Of a DNA stretch of 64,000 bases, positions 1-8,006 are shown piece after piece. The position numbers were made by a program, and so were the translations under genes. This DNA comes from Hyphomicrobium_A sp964493785 (lineage in GTDB: Bacteria; Pseudomonadota; Alphaproteobacteria; Rhizobiales; Hyphomicrobiaceae), in assembly GCA_964493785.1 (NCBI GenBank), contig CAZBPM010000001.1, positions 248,001 to 312,000 of the forward strand, read 5' to 3'. The notes under the pieces were generated by a model that worked only from the letters and a program-made list of their open reading frames with translations, was not told where the DNA came from and made no database searches. Each line of letters opens with the position of its first letter. The first letter of the stretch is position 1.

Positions 1-846
1 CCCGATCGCGCATTCGATGTCGGCATTGCAGAGCAGCATGCTGTGACCTTCGCTGCGGGCCTTGCGGCCGAGGGCATGAAGCCATTCGCGGCGATCTACT
101 CCACATTCCTGCAACGCGCTTACGACCAAATCGTGCATGACGTTGCGATACAGAAGCTGCCGGTGCGGTTTGCCATCGATCGCGCCGGTGTTGTCGGGGC
201 GGACGGTCCGACGCACGCGGGCTCATTCGACGTCACCTATCTCGGGTGTCTTCCGGGCATTGCAATCATGGCGGCGGCCGACGAGGCGGAGCTGCGTCAC
301 ATGGTGGCCACCGCTGCAGCCTACGACGAGGGGCCTTCGGCAGTGCGCTACCCGCGTGGCGAAGGGGTCGGCGTAGCGCTTCCTGCAGAGGGCGTGCCGC
401 TCCAAATCGGCAAGGGCCGGGTGCTGCGCGAAGGGTCGGCCGTGGCATTGTTGTCGCTGGGTGGCCGCTTGCAGGAATGTTTGCGGGCTGCCGATCAGCT
501 TAACGCGGCCGGACTTTCAACCACCGTCGCCGATGCCCGGTTTGCAAAGCCACTCGATATCGATCTGATCCGGCAGCTCGCTCGTCACCACGAGGTGCTT
601 ATTACGATCGAGGAGAATTCGATCGGCGGCTTCGGTTGCTACGTCATGCAAGTGCTCAGCCGCGATGGCTTGCTCGATGGCAAGCTTCGCATGCGCGCCC
701 TGTTCCTGCCGGACATCTTTATCGAGCAGGACAAGCCCGAGGCGATGTATGCAAAAGCGGGGCTCGATGCACGAGGCATCGTGGAGACGGTGTTTGCCGT
801 GCTCGGGCGCGAGCAGCATCTGCCGATCGCCGGCGGACAGGCCTGA
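1..846 (+). CDS. dxs: 1-deoxy-D-xylulose-5-phosphate synthase, C-terminal part (cut by window edge)
   Basis: The reading frame is open from base 1 and ends at TGA 844-846, giving the last 281 residues of a protein usually about 640 residues long. DXS condenses pyruvate with glyceraldehyde 3-phosphate using thiamine diphosphate, the first step of the MEP isoprenoid pathway in the cytosol. The fragment opens with GIAEQHAVTFAAGLA, the DXS motif that carries the catalytic glutamate of the pyrimidine-binding domain. It continues through IDRAGVVGADGPTHAG and the YPRG motif into the C-terminal transketolase-like domain (about residues 140-265). The N-terminal diphosphate-binding domain lies outside the window. 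Two tiny membrane-protein genes follow on the same strand. Confidence 0.96.
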   Translation, partial: PDRAFDVGIAEQHAVTFAAGLAAEGMKPFAAIYSTFLQRAYDQIVHDVAIQKLPVRFAIDRAGVVGADGPTHAGSFDVTYLGCLPGIAIMAAADEAELRHMVATAAAYDEGPSAVRYPRGEGVGVALPAEGVPLQIGKGRVLREGSAVALLSLGGRLQECLRAADQLNAAGLSTTVADARFAKPLDIDLIRQLARHHEVLITIEENSIGGFGCYVMQVLSRDGLLDGKLRMRALFLPDIFIEQDKPEAMYAKAGLDARGIVETVFAVLGREQHLPIAGGQA

Positions 847-857
847 GCGATCGCGCT

Positions 858-992
858 ATGGAACTGAGCTACGGCGTCATCGAACTCGGCTTCGTGTTCG
901 GTGTCGTCCTCGCCTTAGCGGTGTGGGAGCTGGTGCGCGTGCGTCGCGAGATACGTCGCGATGCTGAAAAGCCCCGCAATAAGGGGGAGTGA
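858..992 (+). CDS. 44-aa single-pass membrane protein (tandem copy 1)
   Basis: ATG at 858, 11 bases after the dxs stop; no strong ribosome binding site is visible. The 44 residues hold one hydrophobic segment (about residues 8-24) and then a basic charged tail rich in Arg, Lys and Glu, so the N-terminus is probably outside and the tail cytoplasmic. The pattern IEL, hydrophobic stretch, ELVRVRR recurs in the next small frame (1014-1151), which suggests a duplicated gene. Function unknown. Support comes from the shared pattern and the tight placement behind dxs. Confidence 0.6.
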   Translation: MELSYGVIELGFVFGVVLALAVWELVRVRREIRRDAEKPRNKGE

Positions 993-1013
993 CTGGCTGG
1001 GCCCGGGTCTAAA

Positions 1014-1151
1014 ATGCAATTCAATCCGCTAGCGTTCATCGAGCTGTTCGTCGTCCTGGCCTTCGTAATCGCTTGGGGCATCCTCGAGCTTGTGACGCGC
1101 CGCCTCGACCGCAAGCGGCAGGATCGCCCGCCGGACGATGACGGTCGGTGA
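1014..1151 (+). CDS. 45-aa single-pass membrane protein (tandem copy 2)
   Basis: ATG at 1014, stop 1149-1151, 21 bases after the previous small gene. The sequence starts MQFNPLAFIELFVVLAFV and ends in an Arg/Asp-rich tail (RRLDRKRQDRPPDDDGR). It shares with the 44-aa neighbour the order IEL, one membrane helix, ELV, then an arginine-rich tail, so the two look like divergent paralogues. Function unknown. The convergent hydrolase gene ends only 4 bases downstream. Confidence 0.6.
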   Translation: MQFNPLAFIELFVVLAFVIAWGILELVTRRLDRKRQDRPPDDDGR

Positions 1152-1155
1152 AGGG

Positions 1156-2706
1156 CTAGCGGGACAGAAGCGGGAACGTCACGGCGATTGCCCAGGCGAA
1201 CGCGAGAGCGTTGGCGCAGCCGCCGACCAGCGGGAAGTTTGTCTGGCGATACACCCAGCCGCTGAACAATCCGTAGATGATGAAGAACAGCAAAATCACC
1301 GGCACGATGATGACGAGAAAGAAGAGTTTCTCGAAGCTCAACGCCACTGCAATCGCCAGTGATGCGAGGAAGCAGAGCTTGGTGAAGGCATAGGATCCAC
1401 GCGGTGCGTTCAAGCCGCGAGTTAGCCATTCATCGCTGAGAAAGTAGGGGATCGTTCCTATCAGCATCGCGGCAATCAAGGCGAAGCGACCTTCGACGGG
1501 TACGAAGGACGTCACGAAGCGGTCGATGAAGAAGCCGAACACGGCGATGCTGTAGAACGCCACAGCCATCGTGCTGGTAATGAACGACGGCCACGCTATG
1601 CGCGGTGCTTCGGGAGCGGCGGCCCGCGTCGCGATGGATAGTGCGACTGCGGTGATCAGACCGTAGACAGCAAAATGCGCGGCAAGATAATCCCCCACGA
1701 GGATGGGAAGAAACTCGGTTGGAGCCTTCCATAGGACCAGCGGCGTTAGCAGCATAGGCGCGACCGCGACGGGCAACAGGCGGCGCCATGGAAGGCCTGC
1801 GCCGAGAGGGCGGCTTGCGACAACGGGCAGTAGTCGGGACAGCGGGCGCCCGAGCAGTGTCAGCGACAGGAACAGCAACGCGATCCATATCCCGCGGGAA
1901 TCGACGAATTCGTCGCCTGCCAAGCGCTGCCGGCCGAAGGCATCTTCGAGCCAGGCTTTCGTCGTCGCCAGGGCCGCGTGGCTGTAGAGCACGCTGACGT
2001 GTTCAACGCCCGGCGCAATTTCCGCCCGCCGCGCCGTCCCGTTGTTGAAATCGCCGTATGTCAAGCCGGCACGCGCATCGGGCGTCGCGAGCGTGATAAC
2101 GCGCAAGGCTTCGTCTCTAAGGCCTGGTTCCCATGCGCCGACGACGACAAGCAGGTTGCGTGGCGTTGTCGCCGTCACCGCGGGCGAGAACATCGAAACG
2201 GCGACCGATGCCAGCACGGCGGGATCACTCTGGGCATAGCGGACGACGATATCGGAAGCCATCGAGTGGCCGACCACCGCGACCTGGCCATTGCTGTTCG
2301 GGAGCGTTCGGGCGAACGCGACCACCTCGCCGAGTTCGGCCATCAGCGACTTCGTGGCGCCGTCGAGTTCGGTGATGCTGCCGGTCAGCGGTCGGGGGTT
2401 GCGGCCATGTCCGAGAAAATCGAACGTCACAGCAATCATGCCCGCGTGCGCCAGTGTCGTGGCGAAGGGGGCCATAAGCTGCTGTGAGCCCGCAAAGCCG
2501 TGAGCAATCACGACGACCGGCGCCTTTTCCGCGGATGCCGGCGAAAAGACTGTGACGGGCGTTGTGCCAACGTGCGTCGCGGTGATCCTCAGGCCCATGG
2601 TGCTTGTCGAGAGCATCAACAGGGCGGCAAGGGCGACCAAGCCAGCGGCTACGGCGATACCGAGATTGATAAAGGACCGGTGATCCCTGTTCTGGCTATC
2701 CGACAA
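1156..2706 (-). CDS. alpha/beta hydrolase fused to a multi-pass membrane domain
   Basis: 516 residues. A membrane anchor (about 15-35) precedes an alpha/beta-hydrolase domain (about 60-265) with oxyanion-type VIAHGFAGS, nucleophile elbow VVGHSMAS and a probable catalytic His in GVEHVSVLYS. The second half (about 270-516) has seven to eight hydrophobic segments with few charges. Such an enzyme would be held at the cytoplasmic membrane with the hydrolase domain probably periplasmic; substrate unknown, but a lipid or ester is reasonable. The nucleophile motif is GxSxA rather than the usual GxSxG. It is transcribed alone, convergent with the small genes behind dxs. The assignment to the fold is firm; the reaction is not known. 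Confidence 0.8.
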   Translation of the reverse strand: MSDSQNRDHRSFINLGIAVAAGLVALAALLMLSTSTMGLRITATHVGTTPVTVFSPASAEKAPVVVIAHGFAGSQQLMAPFATTLAHAGMIAVTFDFLGHGRNPRPLTGSITELDGATKSLMAELGEVVAFARTLPNSNGQVAVVGHSMASDIVVRYAQSDPAVLASVAVSMFSPAVTATTPRNLLVVVGAWEPGLRDEALRVITLATPDARAGLTYGDFNNGTARRAEIAPGVEHVSVLYSHAALATTKAWLEDAFGRQRLAGDEFVDSRGIWIALLFLSLTLLGRPLSRLLPVVASRPLGAGLPWRRLLPVAVAPMLLTPLVLWKAPTEFLPILVGDYLAAHFAVYGLITAVALSIATRAAAPEAPRIAWPSFITSTMAVAFYSIAVFGFFIDRFVTSFVPVEGRFALIAAMLIGTIPYFLSDEWLTRGLNAPRGSYAFTKLCFLASLAIAVALSFEKLFFLVIIVPVILLFFIIYGLFSGWVYRQTNFPLVGGCANALAFAWAIAVTFPLLSR

Positions 2707-2824
2707 GTCTAGGCAAACCCTTCATTCCATCGACAGAAGGCAACGATATTGATCAGTGGGCGTTCGTTTCGCACGGAGAGACGGGCCGTAGTGTTTTGCA
2801 GCCTCTCACAAAAGGAGAACGCCG

Positions 2825-2941
2825 ATGTCAATTGGCCTCATTATTTGGTGCTGGATCCTCATCGCCCCGGTCGTAGGGATCGTCATGCTCAGCGGCCTCG
2901 GAGGCGACCACTCCGCCATGGGCGATGGCAGGCGTTACTGA
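2825..2941 (+). CDS. 38-aa small membrane protein
   Basis: ATG 2825 is preceded by a clear ribosome binding site (AAAGGAG, about 8 bases upstream), which is the main support for this short frame. The 38 residues begin with one hydrophobic helix (about residues 3-25, with a CW pair) and end in a short polar tail with Asp, His and Arg. Function unknown. It stands alone between a leftward hydrolase gene and the candidate small RNA at 3051-3152. Confidence 0.6.
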   Translation: MSIGLIIWCWILIAPVVGIVMLSGLGGDHSAMGDGRRY

Positions 2942-3018
2942 CCAACGCTTCCGGTGAACGCGATCGAGAAAGCCCCTGGCTTAAGAGGGCAAAAAACTGC
3001 TTCTCATGTCAAGCAAGA

Positions 3019-3047
3019 TTGACATAAAGAAAAGACAATAATACCGT
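3019..3047 (+). promoter_or_regulatory. possible housekeeping promoter for the small RNA
   Basis: TTGACA at 3019-3024 is a perfect -35 hexamer. After 17 bases comes TACCGT (3042-3047), a weak -10. Transcription would start near 3054, right before the first hairpin. Confidence 0.4.
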
Positions 3048-3050
3048 ACT

Positions 3051-3152
3051 GGTCACCGTCCCCACGGTGCCTTTCGATCCGTCGAGTATCCGCTCCCCGG
3101 ATCGAATATCGGCGAACTTGCTGCCGGTTCTCCCAGAGAACCGGCACTTTTT
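3051..3152 (+). ncRNA. candidate small RNA with three hairpins, C-rich loops and a terminator
   Basis: Three hairpins follow one another. The first has stem CACCGT/ACGGTG (3054-3059 with 3064-3069) and loop CCCC. The second has a perfect 9-bp stem TTCGATCCG/CGGATCGAA (3073-3081 with 3098-3106) and a 16-base loop containing CTCCC. The third is the terminator (3123-3145) with the tip sequence TCTCCCAGAGA, followed by T5. No open frame fits. C-rich loops that could pair with Shine-Dalgarno sequences are a known feature of several alphaproteobacterial small RNAs. An alternative is that these are leader or trailer structures of neighbouring transcripts. Confidence 0.5.
3123..3152 (+). terminator. 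intrinsic terminator
   Basis: Perfect 10-bp stem GCCGGTTCTC/GAGAACCGGC with a 3-base loop, then AC and five T. It is the best intrinsic terminator in the window. Confidence 0.85.
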
Positions 3153-3271
3153 ATATGGCGCGAGAACATGCGTCCCGGTCGGCGGTCCCGGCGAGATCGG
3201 CTTGCGTTGGAAAGCTGCTCGTAGGAGGATCGGTATCCAGCCGGGAGGTATCGTCAGTTGGGGAGACAGCA

Positions 3272-3736
3272 ATGATTTTTGCATCCGATACAAGGCTCAT
3301 GGCCGTTGCAGGCATCGTCTACGCCCTGGCGGCATCGGCGCTCCTATGTCAGGTCGCCTTTGCAGCTTTTCCATTACAAGCCGGCGCAAAGACCGTTGGT
3401 AGAGGCGCGGACATCTCACGCATGGAGCACGGGATGGATGCGCGGCTTGGCGCCTGTCTTCTCGTGATCGGCTTTGCTCTGCAGATGATCGGGACGCTGG
3501 GCACCACCACCCTCAACGGTCCGGCGGCGTTGCTGCTGCTTGCCCTCGCCTTGGGCCTAGCCGTCTACACCATGATGAAGAGCACGCTGGCGGAGAACTT
3601 TCTTGGGGCCGAGGTCGCTGTTCAAGCCCCGGTAGCCGCTCCGGTTGTGGTGGCTGCTGCCGAACCAGCGATTGCGGAGCCGGCCAACAATCTCGTGGAA
3701 CTGCGCCCAATCAAGGCGGTCGAGTCCGCGGGTTGA
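3272..3736 (+). CDS. two-helix membrane protein of unknown function
   Basis: 154 residues when started at ATG 3272, which has GGGAGA about 6 bases upstream; an upstream in-frame start at 3155 lacks this support and would overlap the terminator run-off. Hydrophobic helices lie at about 8-30 and 58-88, separated by a polar stretch (RGADISRMEHGMDARLG). The C-terminal third is an Ala/Pro/Val-rich tail ending VELRPIKAVESAG. I do not recognise a family. It is convergent with tspO. Confidence 0.65.
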   Translation: MIFASDTRLMAVAGIVYALAASALLCQVAFAAFPLQAGAKTVGRGADISRMEHGMDARLGACLLVIGFALQMIGTLGTTTLNGPAALLLLALALGLAVYTMMKSTLAENFLGAEVAVQAPVAAPVVVAAAEPAIAEPANNLVELRPIKAVESAG

Positions 3737-3837
3737 AGCTGTTGGAAGGCGATTTTGTTTAATCTGGCGCGCTGACCGATGCCGCGCCCGGCAAGCGGTA
3801 CGCTGCCTGTCCGTCGGTCGGGCGAGATCCCGCTGCG

Positions 3838-4305
3838 CTAAGCTCTCTGCCAATTCCGATTGCGCTGCCAGATCGAAAGGTTCAGCGCGGTCGCGAATGA
3901 TACCCAAAGCATATAGGGGATGAAGAGAAGAGCTGCGGCGTGCATATTCTGCCAAGTCGCTGCAATGAACATCAAGATGGTGACGAGCATGGCGGAGGCA
4001 TCCGCCAGAGCAAGGTCGATGCGCCGCCTCCCGAACATGAGCCACGACCACGCAGCGTTGAGGACGAGATTCAACGACCAGATCGCAAACGCGAAGCTGA
4101 AGCCTTCTCGCTGCCAGACGATCCAACCGGCAATTGCGATCATCACATAGAGCGCCGTCCACGCGGGTCCGAAGGCCCACGGCGGTGGTGTCCAGCTTGG
4201 CTTGTCGAGCCGGCGATACCATTCGCCTGGCCGGAAAAGCGCGCCGCTTAGACCAACCAGCACGACGATGGCGAGAAAAGGCAGAATGCTGAGCCAACCG
4301 TTCAA
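3838..4305 (-). CDS. tspO: TspO/MBR family tryptophan-rich sensory protein
   Basis: 155 residues with the five-helix TspO layout. The N-terminal part carries the hallmark WYRRLDKPSWTPPPWAFGPAW with many tryptophans. TspO proteins bind tetrapyrroles and have been linked to oxidative stress and photosynthetic gene control in Rhodobacter. The start is TTG at 4305, chosen because AAGGAG stands 5 bases upstream. It sits at the edge of the RpoE-ChrR lipid cluster, where TspO genes are often found in other bacteria, but I see no TGATCC-N16-CGTT promoter before it. Confidence 0.93.
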   Translation of the reverse strand: MNGWLSILPFLAIVVLVGLSGALFRPGEWYRRLDKPSWTPPPWAFGPAWTALYVMIAIAGWIVWQREGFSFAFAIWSLNLVLNAAWSWLMFGRRRIDLALADASAMLVTILMFIAATWQNMHAAALLFIPYMLWVSFATALNLSIWQRNRNWQRA

Positions 4306-4446
4306 GTGCGCTCCTTACTGGCGTGCCGTCTGTCTTATGACTAGCCGCAGCCCTTTAGCGATATGTTCAGGGAAATGCCTGGAACCAAGAAGCGCTCAGG
4401 CCAGCGCGGCGCCTGTTAGGTCTATATAGGGCGCCATCATATCGTT

Positions 4447-5667
4447 CTAGGGGCTCTTTGCGCGCTCGATTTTGTAGAGACCGACATTCAACGCATCGGT
4501 GCTAAATCCAGCCTCGCAATAGCATAGGTAGTAATTCCAAACGCGGCGGAACGGCTCGTCAAATCCGAGGGGGCTGATTTCGCGCCAGCTTGAATTGAAA
4601 CGCCGACGCCACTCGGCCAGCGTGCGCGCGTAGCTTGATCCGAACATTTCGCGCGCTGTCACTTCGAGCCCTGCGGCTGCGGCCTGGGCTTCGATGATAT
4701 CGCTCGTCGGCAGGGCGCCACCGGGAAAGATTTCCAGCTGGATGAAATCGGGCCGTGCGCGGTAGCCGGTATAGCGCTCCGTTGCGATGGTAATGACCTG
4801 GATAACCGCAACGCCGCCAGGGGCAAGACAGTCACGAAGTTTCGCGAAATACTGCGGCCAATATTCCTCGCCCACCGCTTCAAGCATTTCGATGCTAACG
4901 ACCCGATCGAAGCGCCCTTCAATATCGCGGTAATCCTGGAGGCGGATATCGGCGGCGTGCGACAGGCCGGTCCGCTCCAACCGGTCGAGCGTGTAGGCGC
5001 GCTGTTCCTGCGAAAGTGTAACGGCACTTACGGTGCACCCGTGAGAGGCGATGAGCCTTTCGGCTACCGCGCCCCAACCGCAGCCGATTTCGAGGACGCT
5101 CTCGCCGCCCTTAATATTGAGCAGCCGGCATACTTCGTCGATCTTGTTGGCTTGCGCGATTTCAAGGCTGTCCTGGGGCGAACGGTGAATGCCCGAGGAG
5201 TAATTCATACCGGCGTCGAGCCACTTGGCGTAGAACTCGTTCCCAAGATCGTAGTGCGCGGCGATGTTGCGCCGACTGTTGGGTCGCGAGTTTTCGTGGC
5301 GGGAGTGGCGCATGCGATCAAACATCCGCGACAGCGAATTGCCCCGCGTTGCTTTGTCGAGGGCAGCCTCGTTCTCCATGGCCCACGTCAGCAAGCCGGT
5401 GAGATCGGAGGTGTTCCAGTCTCCGGCGCGATAGGCGCTGGCGAAGCCGACGTCACCGCCTCCGATCAGTCGCAACAGCCCGCGCCAGCGCTTGATTTCG
5501 ATGTCGGCGCTGGGGCCGGCGCGGCCGCCGTCCAGCCTGACCGGCGCGCACCCGGGAAGCTTGACGGTCAGCTCGCCTGCATCAAGTCTGCCGACGAGGC
5601 GCAGAAGCAGGCGTTCGGCGATCGTGACACGTTCTTCGGCATGGGCGACAGGGGCAGTTTCAGACAT
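4447..5667 (-). CDS. cfa: SAM-dependent methyltransferase of the cyclopropane-fatty-acyl-phospholipid synthase family (copy 1)
   Basis: 406 residues: an N-terminal CFA lipid-binding type domain (about 25-130) and a Rossmann methyltransferase domain (about 150-400) with the SAM motif VLEIGCGWGAVAERL. Family members add a methylene or methyl group from SAM to unsaturated acyl chains of membrane phospholipids. Compared from memory with E. coli Cfa, two bicarbonate ligands look replaced: the Cys of the YSCAYF-like motif is Ser here (NYSSGIH) and the His of LHTIG is Gln (IQVIT). The Glu (MLEAVG) and the Tyr (SYARTLAEW) are kept. This suggests methyl transfer other than plain cyclopropanation, which is an inference. 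It is the last gene of the FAD-DUF1365-cfa operon and overlaps the DUF1365 stop by 8 bases. Confidence 0.9.
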   Translation of the reverse strand: MSETAPVAHAEERVTIAERLLLRLVGRLDAGELTVKLPGCAPVRLDGGRAGPSADIEIKRWRGLLRLIGGGDVGFASAYRAGDWNTSDLTGLLTWAMENEAALDKATRGNSLSRMFDRMRHSRHENSRPNSRRNIAAHYDLGNEFYAKWLDAGMNYSSGIHRSPQDSLEIAQANKIDEVCRLLNIKGGESVLEIGCGWGAVAERLIASHGCTVSAVTLSQEQRAYTLDRLERTGLSHAADIRLQDYRDIEGRFDRVVSIEMLEAVGEEYWPQYFAKLRDCLAPGGVAVIQVITIATERYTGYRARPDFIQLEIFPGGALPTSDIIEAQAAAAGLEVTAREMFGSSYARTLAEWRRRFNSSWREISPLGFDEPFRRVWNYYLCYCEAGFSTDALNVGLYKIERAKSP

Positions 5668-6433
5668 GCTTGCGCTCGAGTTCTCGCTTGGTGTCGATGG
5701 AGGCTCCGTGTGGGTGGATTGCGAGACCCTTCCACCACAGCCGCAAAGCCTCGAAGTGAATGGCCGCAGTGATTTTCCATGTCACCAGCGGATGCGTGCA
5801 GAGCAGGGAGGCCAATCGCCGATCTGACAGTTCCTGGCGCTCTGCCTGCAGCACGGTGTTGATCAGTGGCGTGCCATATTCGGAGCCGGTAATGCCAACA
5901 GTCAGCGTCTCGCCGGGTGCGGCCAACCGGAAATCGTAGCTCATGTCCATGCCCATGAAGGGCGAGACATAGAACGCCTTGTCGCGCGTCTGGCGGACTA
6001 CTCCAGCAGGATCTGCTGTCGCCTCGATGCAGTAACTGTGCCGCTCGCCGAACGTGTTGTGCACTTCATAGACGGTTGCTGCCAGATCGCCGTTGCGGCG
6101 ATAGCAAAAATAGATGCTCAACGGGTTGAACTGGTAGCCGAACACCCGTGGGCTGCAGAGTAAGCGGATCGGTCCGCCGTCGAAGTCGATATGGCCAGCG
6201 GCGAGCTGGCGCTCGATCTGCGCGCGCAGGCCCGTGGTGTCGTGCCCATAGTCGGCGTCGTGGAAGGAGATCACGTTGCGACGTTGCCGTGAAAACAGCC
6301 GCAGCTTCTTGTCGAAAGCATCGATTTCGTCGAGATCGAGAAACAGCCACCAGGCCCGATAGCGGAAATGATGACGTTGGGGGCGCATCCGGCGATGCAT
6401 CACCCATCCGCTATAGAGGCAAGATGCCGACAT
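5660..6433 (-). CDS. DUF1365 domain protein
   Basis: 257 residues from the ATG at 6433-6431, which overlaps the stop of the FAD oxidoreductase gene as TGATG, evidence for translational coupling. An in-frame start 26 codons upstream is less likely because it would lie inside the neighbour. Recognisable DUF1365 features are the opening SCLYSGWVMHRRMRP, the stretch RVFGYQFNPLSIYFCY and YEVHNTFGERHSY. The family almost always sits beside an FAD amine-oxidase-like protein and a CFA-type methyltransferase, exactly as here, and is thought to take part in fatty acid modification; its own reaction is not settled. Confidence 0.9.
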   Translation of the reverse strand: MSASCLYSGWVMHRRMRPQRHHFRYRAWWLFLDLDEIDAFDKKLRLFSRQRRNVISFHDADYGHDTTGLRAQIERQLAAGHIDFDGGPIRLLCSPRVFGYQFNPLSIYFCYRRNGDLAATVYEVHNTFGERHSYCIEATADPAGVVRQTRDKAFYVSPFMGMDMSYDFRLAAPGETLTVGITGSEYGTPLINTVLQAERQELSDRRLASLLCTHPLVTWKITAAIHFEALRLWWKGLAIHPHGASIDTKRELERKHV

Positions 6434-7782
6434 CACGCGACCTCCTCGAGACGGAGCGGTGATCCCGGTGGATGCAGAAAGACGCGACCGGATTCGTTCG
6501 GGACGTTCCACGGCCGGCGGACGCCTCCGAGCTGCTCGGCCACAGCGAGGCCTGCCTGCAGGCCATCCTCATGAAAGCCGGCGCCGAAGTAGGCTCCGCA
6601 GAACCAGGTGTTGCGTCGTCCCTGCAACCTCCAAAGCTCGCGTTGTGCCAGATGTGTCGCCGCGTCGAAAACGGGGTGCGCGTAGGCTTCGGTGTGAATT
6701 GGGGACCTGGGCTCGGTGATGGGATCGAGCGTCACGAACAGAGGTTTGCCGTCGGGCAGGCCCTGCAGTCGATTCATCCAATAGGTAACTTGCGCATTGC
6801 CAGCGGTCGACGGGCCAGAATGTACGTAGTTCCAGCTCGACCACACACTTGGTCGTTTCGGCATCAAGCGACTGTCGCTGTGCAAGACGACCCTGCTCTT
6901 CCGGTAGCGGATGGCACCGAGGAGTCGTCGTTCGTCGGGGTTGGGTTCCTGCAGCATCGAGAGCGCATCGTCCGAATGGGTCGCAATGACGACGTGGTCG
7001 AAGCGGCTTTTTTCTCCGTCCGCCTGCGCGACCTCCACGCCGGTCTGAGTGCGCGCAATGGATACTACACGGGTCTTGCGCCGAATGCTCTCTTGTAAGC
7101 CGCTTGCAAGCCTGTCGACATAGCTTCGGCTTCCGCCGCAGACCGTCCGCCACTCCGGACGGTCTTGCAGGAGCAGCAGGCCGTGGTTCTCGAAGAACCG
7201 AACGAAGGCGGCTGCGGAGCAGTCGAGCATCGAATTGGCGGGCGCTGACCAAATGGCAGCCGCCATAGGCAGCAGATGATCACGCTGAAAAGGATCTGCA
7301 TAGCCGCGCTGCTGCAGATATTCCCCTAGGGTAAGGTTCCCGATAGCGCCCTGCGCGAGGTCGCGGGGCGCTTCTCGATAGAAGCGGCGCAGATCGGACA
7401 GCATGCTCCAGAAGCGGGGCTTAAGCATGTTCATCGGTTGCGCGAACAGGGTCGCGAGGCTCGTGCCCGCGTATTCCAAGGCGCTATCGCACCGCGAAAC
7501 CGCGAACGACATTTCGCTCGGTTTCGTGGCAACGCCAAGGTGGGCGAACAGTGCAGTAAGGTTAGGATAGTTGGGCGGGTTGTAGACGATGAAGCCGGTG
7601 TCGACGGCGACCGTTCCGCCGGGGACTGCGACATCCACCGTATTGCTGTGGCCCCCTGTTCGCGGCTCCTGCTCGTAGACGGTCACGTTGTGGCGCTGAC
7701 TGAGAAGCCACGCCGCCGCCAGCCCCGAAATCCCGGTTCCCACTACCGCGATCCGCAAGGGTACTTGGCCCGATGGAAACAT
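6433..7782 (-). CDS. FAD-dependent oxidoreductase (amine-oxidase-like, fatty-acid modification cluster)
   Basis: 449 residues. The N-terminal dinucleotide-binding motif VVGTGISGLAAAWLLSQRH with VYEQEPRTGGHS is typical of the flavin amine oxidase/desaturase superfamily. The C-terminal WFCGAYFGAGFHEDGLQAG closes the FAD site. It starts the operon FAD-DUF1365-cfa. ATG 7782 lies about 25 bases from the predicted transcription start given by the TGATCC-N16-CGTT promoter (7815-7842). In comparable clusters this protein works with the CFA-type enzyme to introduce or saturate double bonds in acyl chains; that role is inferred here from the context. Confidence 0.9.
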   Translation of the reverse strand: MFPSGQVPLRIAVVGTGISGLAAAWLLSQRHNVTVYEQEPRTGGHSNTVDVAVPGGTVAVDTGFIVYNPPNYPNLTALFAHLGVATKPSEMSFAVSRCDSALEYAGTSLATLFAQPMNMLKPRFWSMLSDLRRFYREAPRDLAQGAIGNLTLGEYLQQRGYADPFQRDHLLPMAAAIWSAPANSMLDCSAAAFVRFFENHGLLLLQDRPEWRTVCGGSRSYVDRLASGLQESIRRKTRVVSIARTQTGVEVAQADGEKSRFDHVVIATHSDDALSMLQEPNPDERRLLGAIRYRKSRVVLHSDSRLMPKRPSVWSSWNYVHSGPSTAGNAQVTYWMNRLQGLPDGKPLFVTLDPITEPRSPIHTEAYAHPVFDAATHLAQRELWRLQGRRNTWFCGAYFGAGFHEDGLQAGLAVAEQLGGVRRPWNVPNESGRVFLHPPGSPLRLEEVA

Positions 7783-7814
7783 TTTGCCCCGTGGTATGCG
7801 CCGTCAGTCATGGG

Positions 7815-7842
7815 TCAACGACCGGTTCTTGGGTTTGGATCA
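7815..7842 (-). promoter_or_regulatory. RpoE/ChrR-type ECF promoter for the FAD-DUF1365-cfa operon
   Basis: On the minus strand TGATCC (7842-7837), 16 bases, CGTTGA (7820-7815). TGATCC is the known -35 element of Rhodobacter RpoE-ChrR promoters. The same element with the same spacing occurs at 7867-7894 (plus) and 11529-11556 (minus). Confidence 0.75.
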
Positions 7843-7866
7843 CTGCCTGGTGATCCGGGCGGCCAG

Positions 7867-7894
7867 TGATCCAGGCTGCCGGCATCGACGTTAT
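7867..7894 (+). promoter_or_regulatory. RpoE/ChrR-type ECF promoter, autoregulatory, for rpoE-chrR
   Basis: TGATCC (7867-7872), 16 bases, CGTTAT (7889-7894). Another TGATCC at 7851-7856 forms an inverted repeat with the minus-strand element (GGATCAC-N6-GTGATCC, 7837-7856) but has no CGTT at 16 bases. The predicted leader to the sigma start is about 105 bases. Confidence 0.7.
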
Positions 7895-8006
7895 TGTCCA
7901 CATGCGAGCTATGGGCTTGACAGGCTGGGCAACTCTAGGCGACTCCGGGACCTGCATGGTGGCCCGGGAACGTCCCCCATCAGCACGAGTGACGTGGCAC
8001 CGACGC

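Larger units (their letters stand above)
2942..3271. other. 330-bp intergenic stretch holding a candidate small RNA
   Basis: No protein gene is seen. The stretch holds a possible promoter (3019-3047), three consecutive hairpins (3051-3152) of which the last is an intrinsic terminator, and the leader of the next gene. Confidence 0.6.

Noticed and set aside
4306..4446. RpoE-ChrR promoter before tspO
   Set aside because: No GGATCA (reverse of TGATCC) is found in the region, so tspO is not assigned to the regulon.
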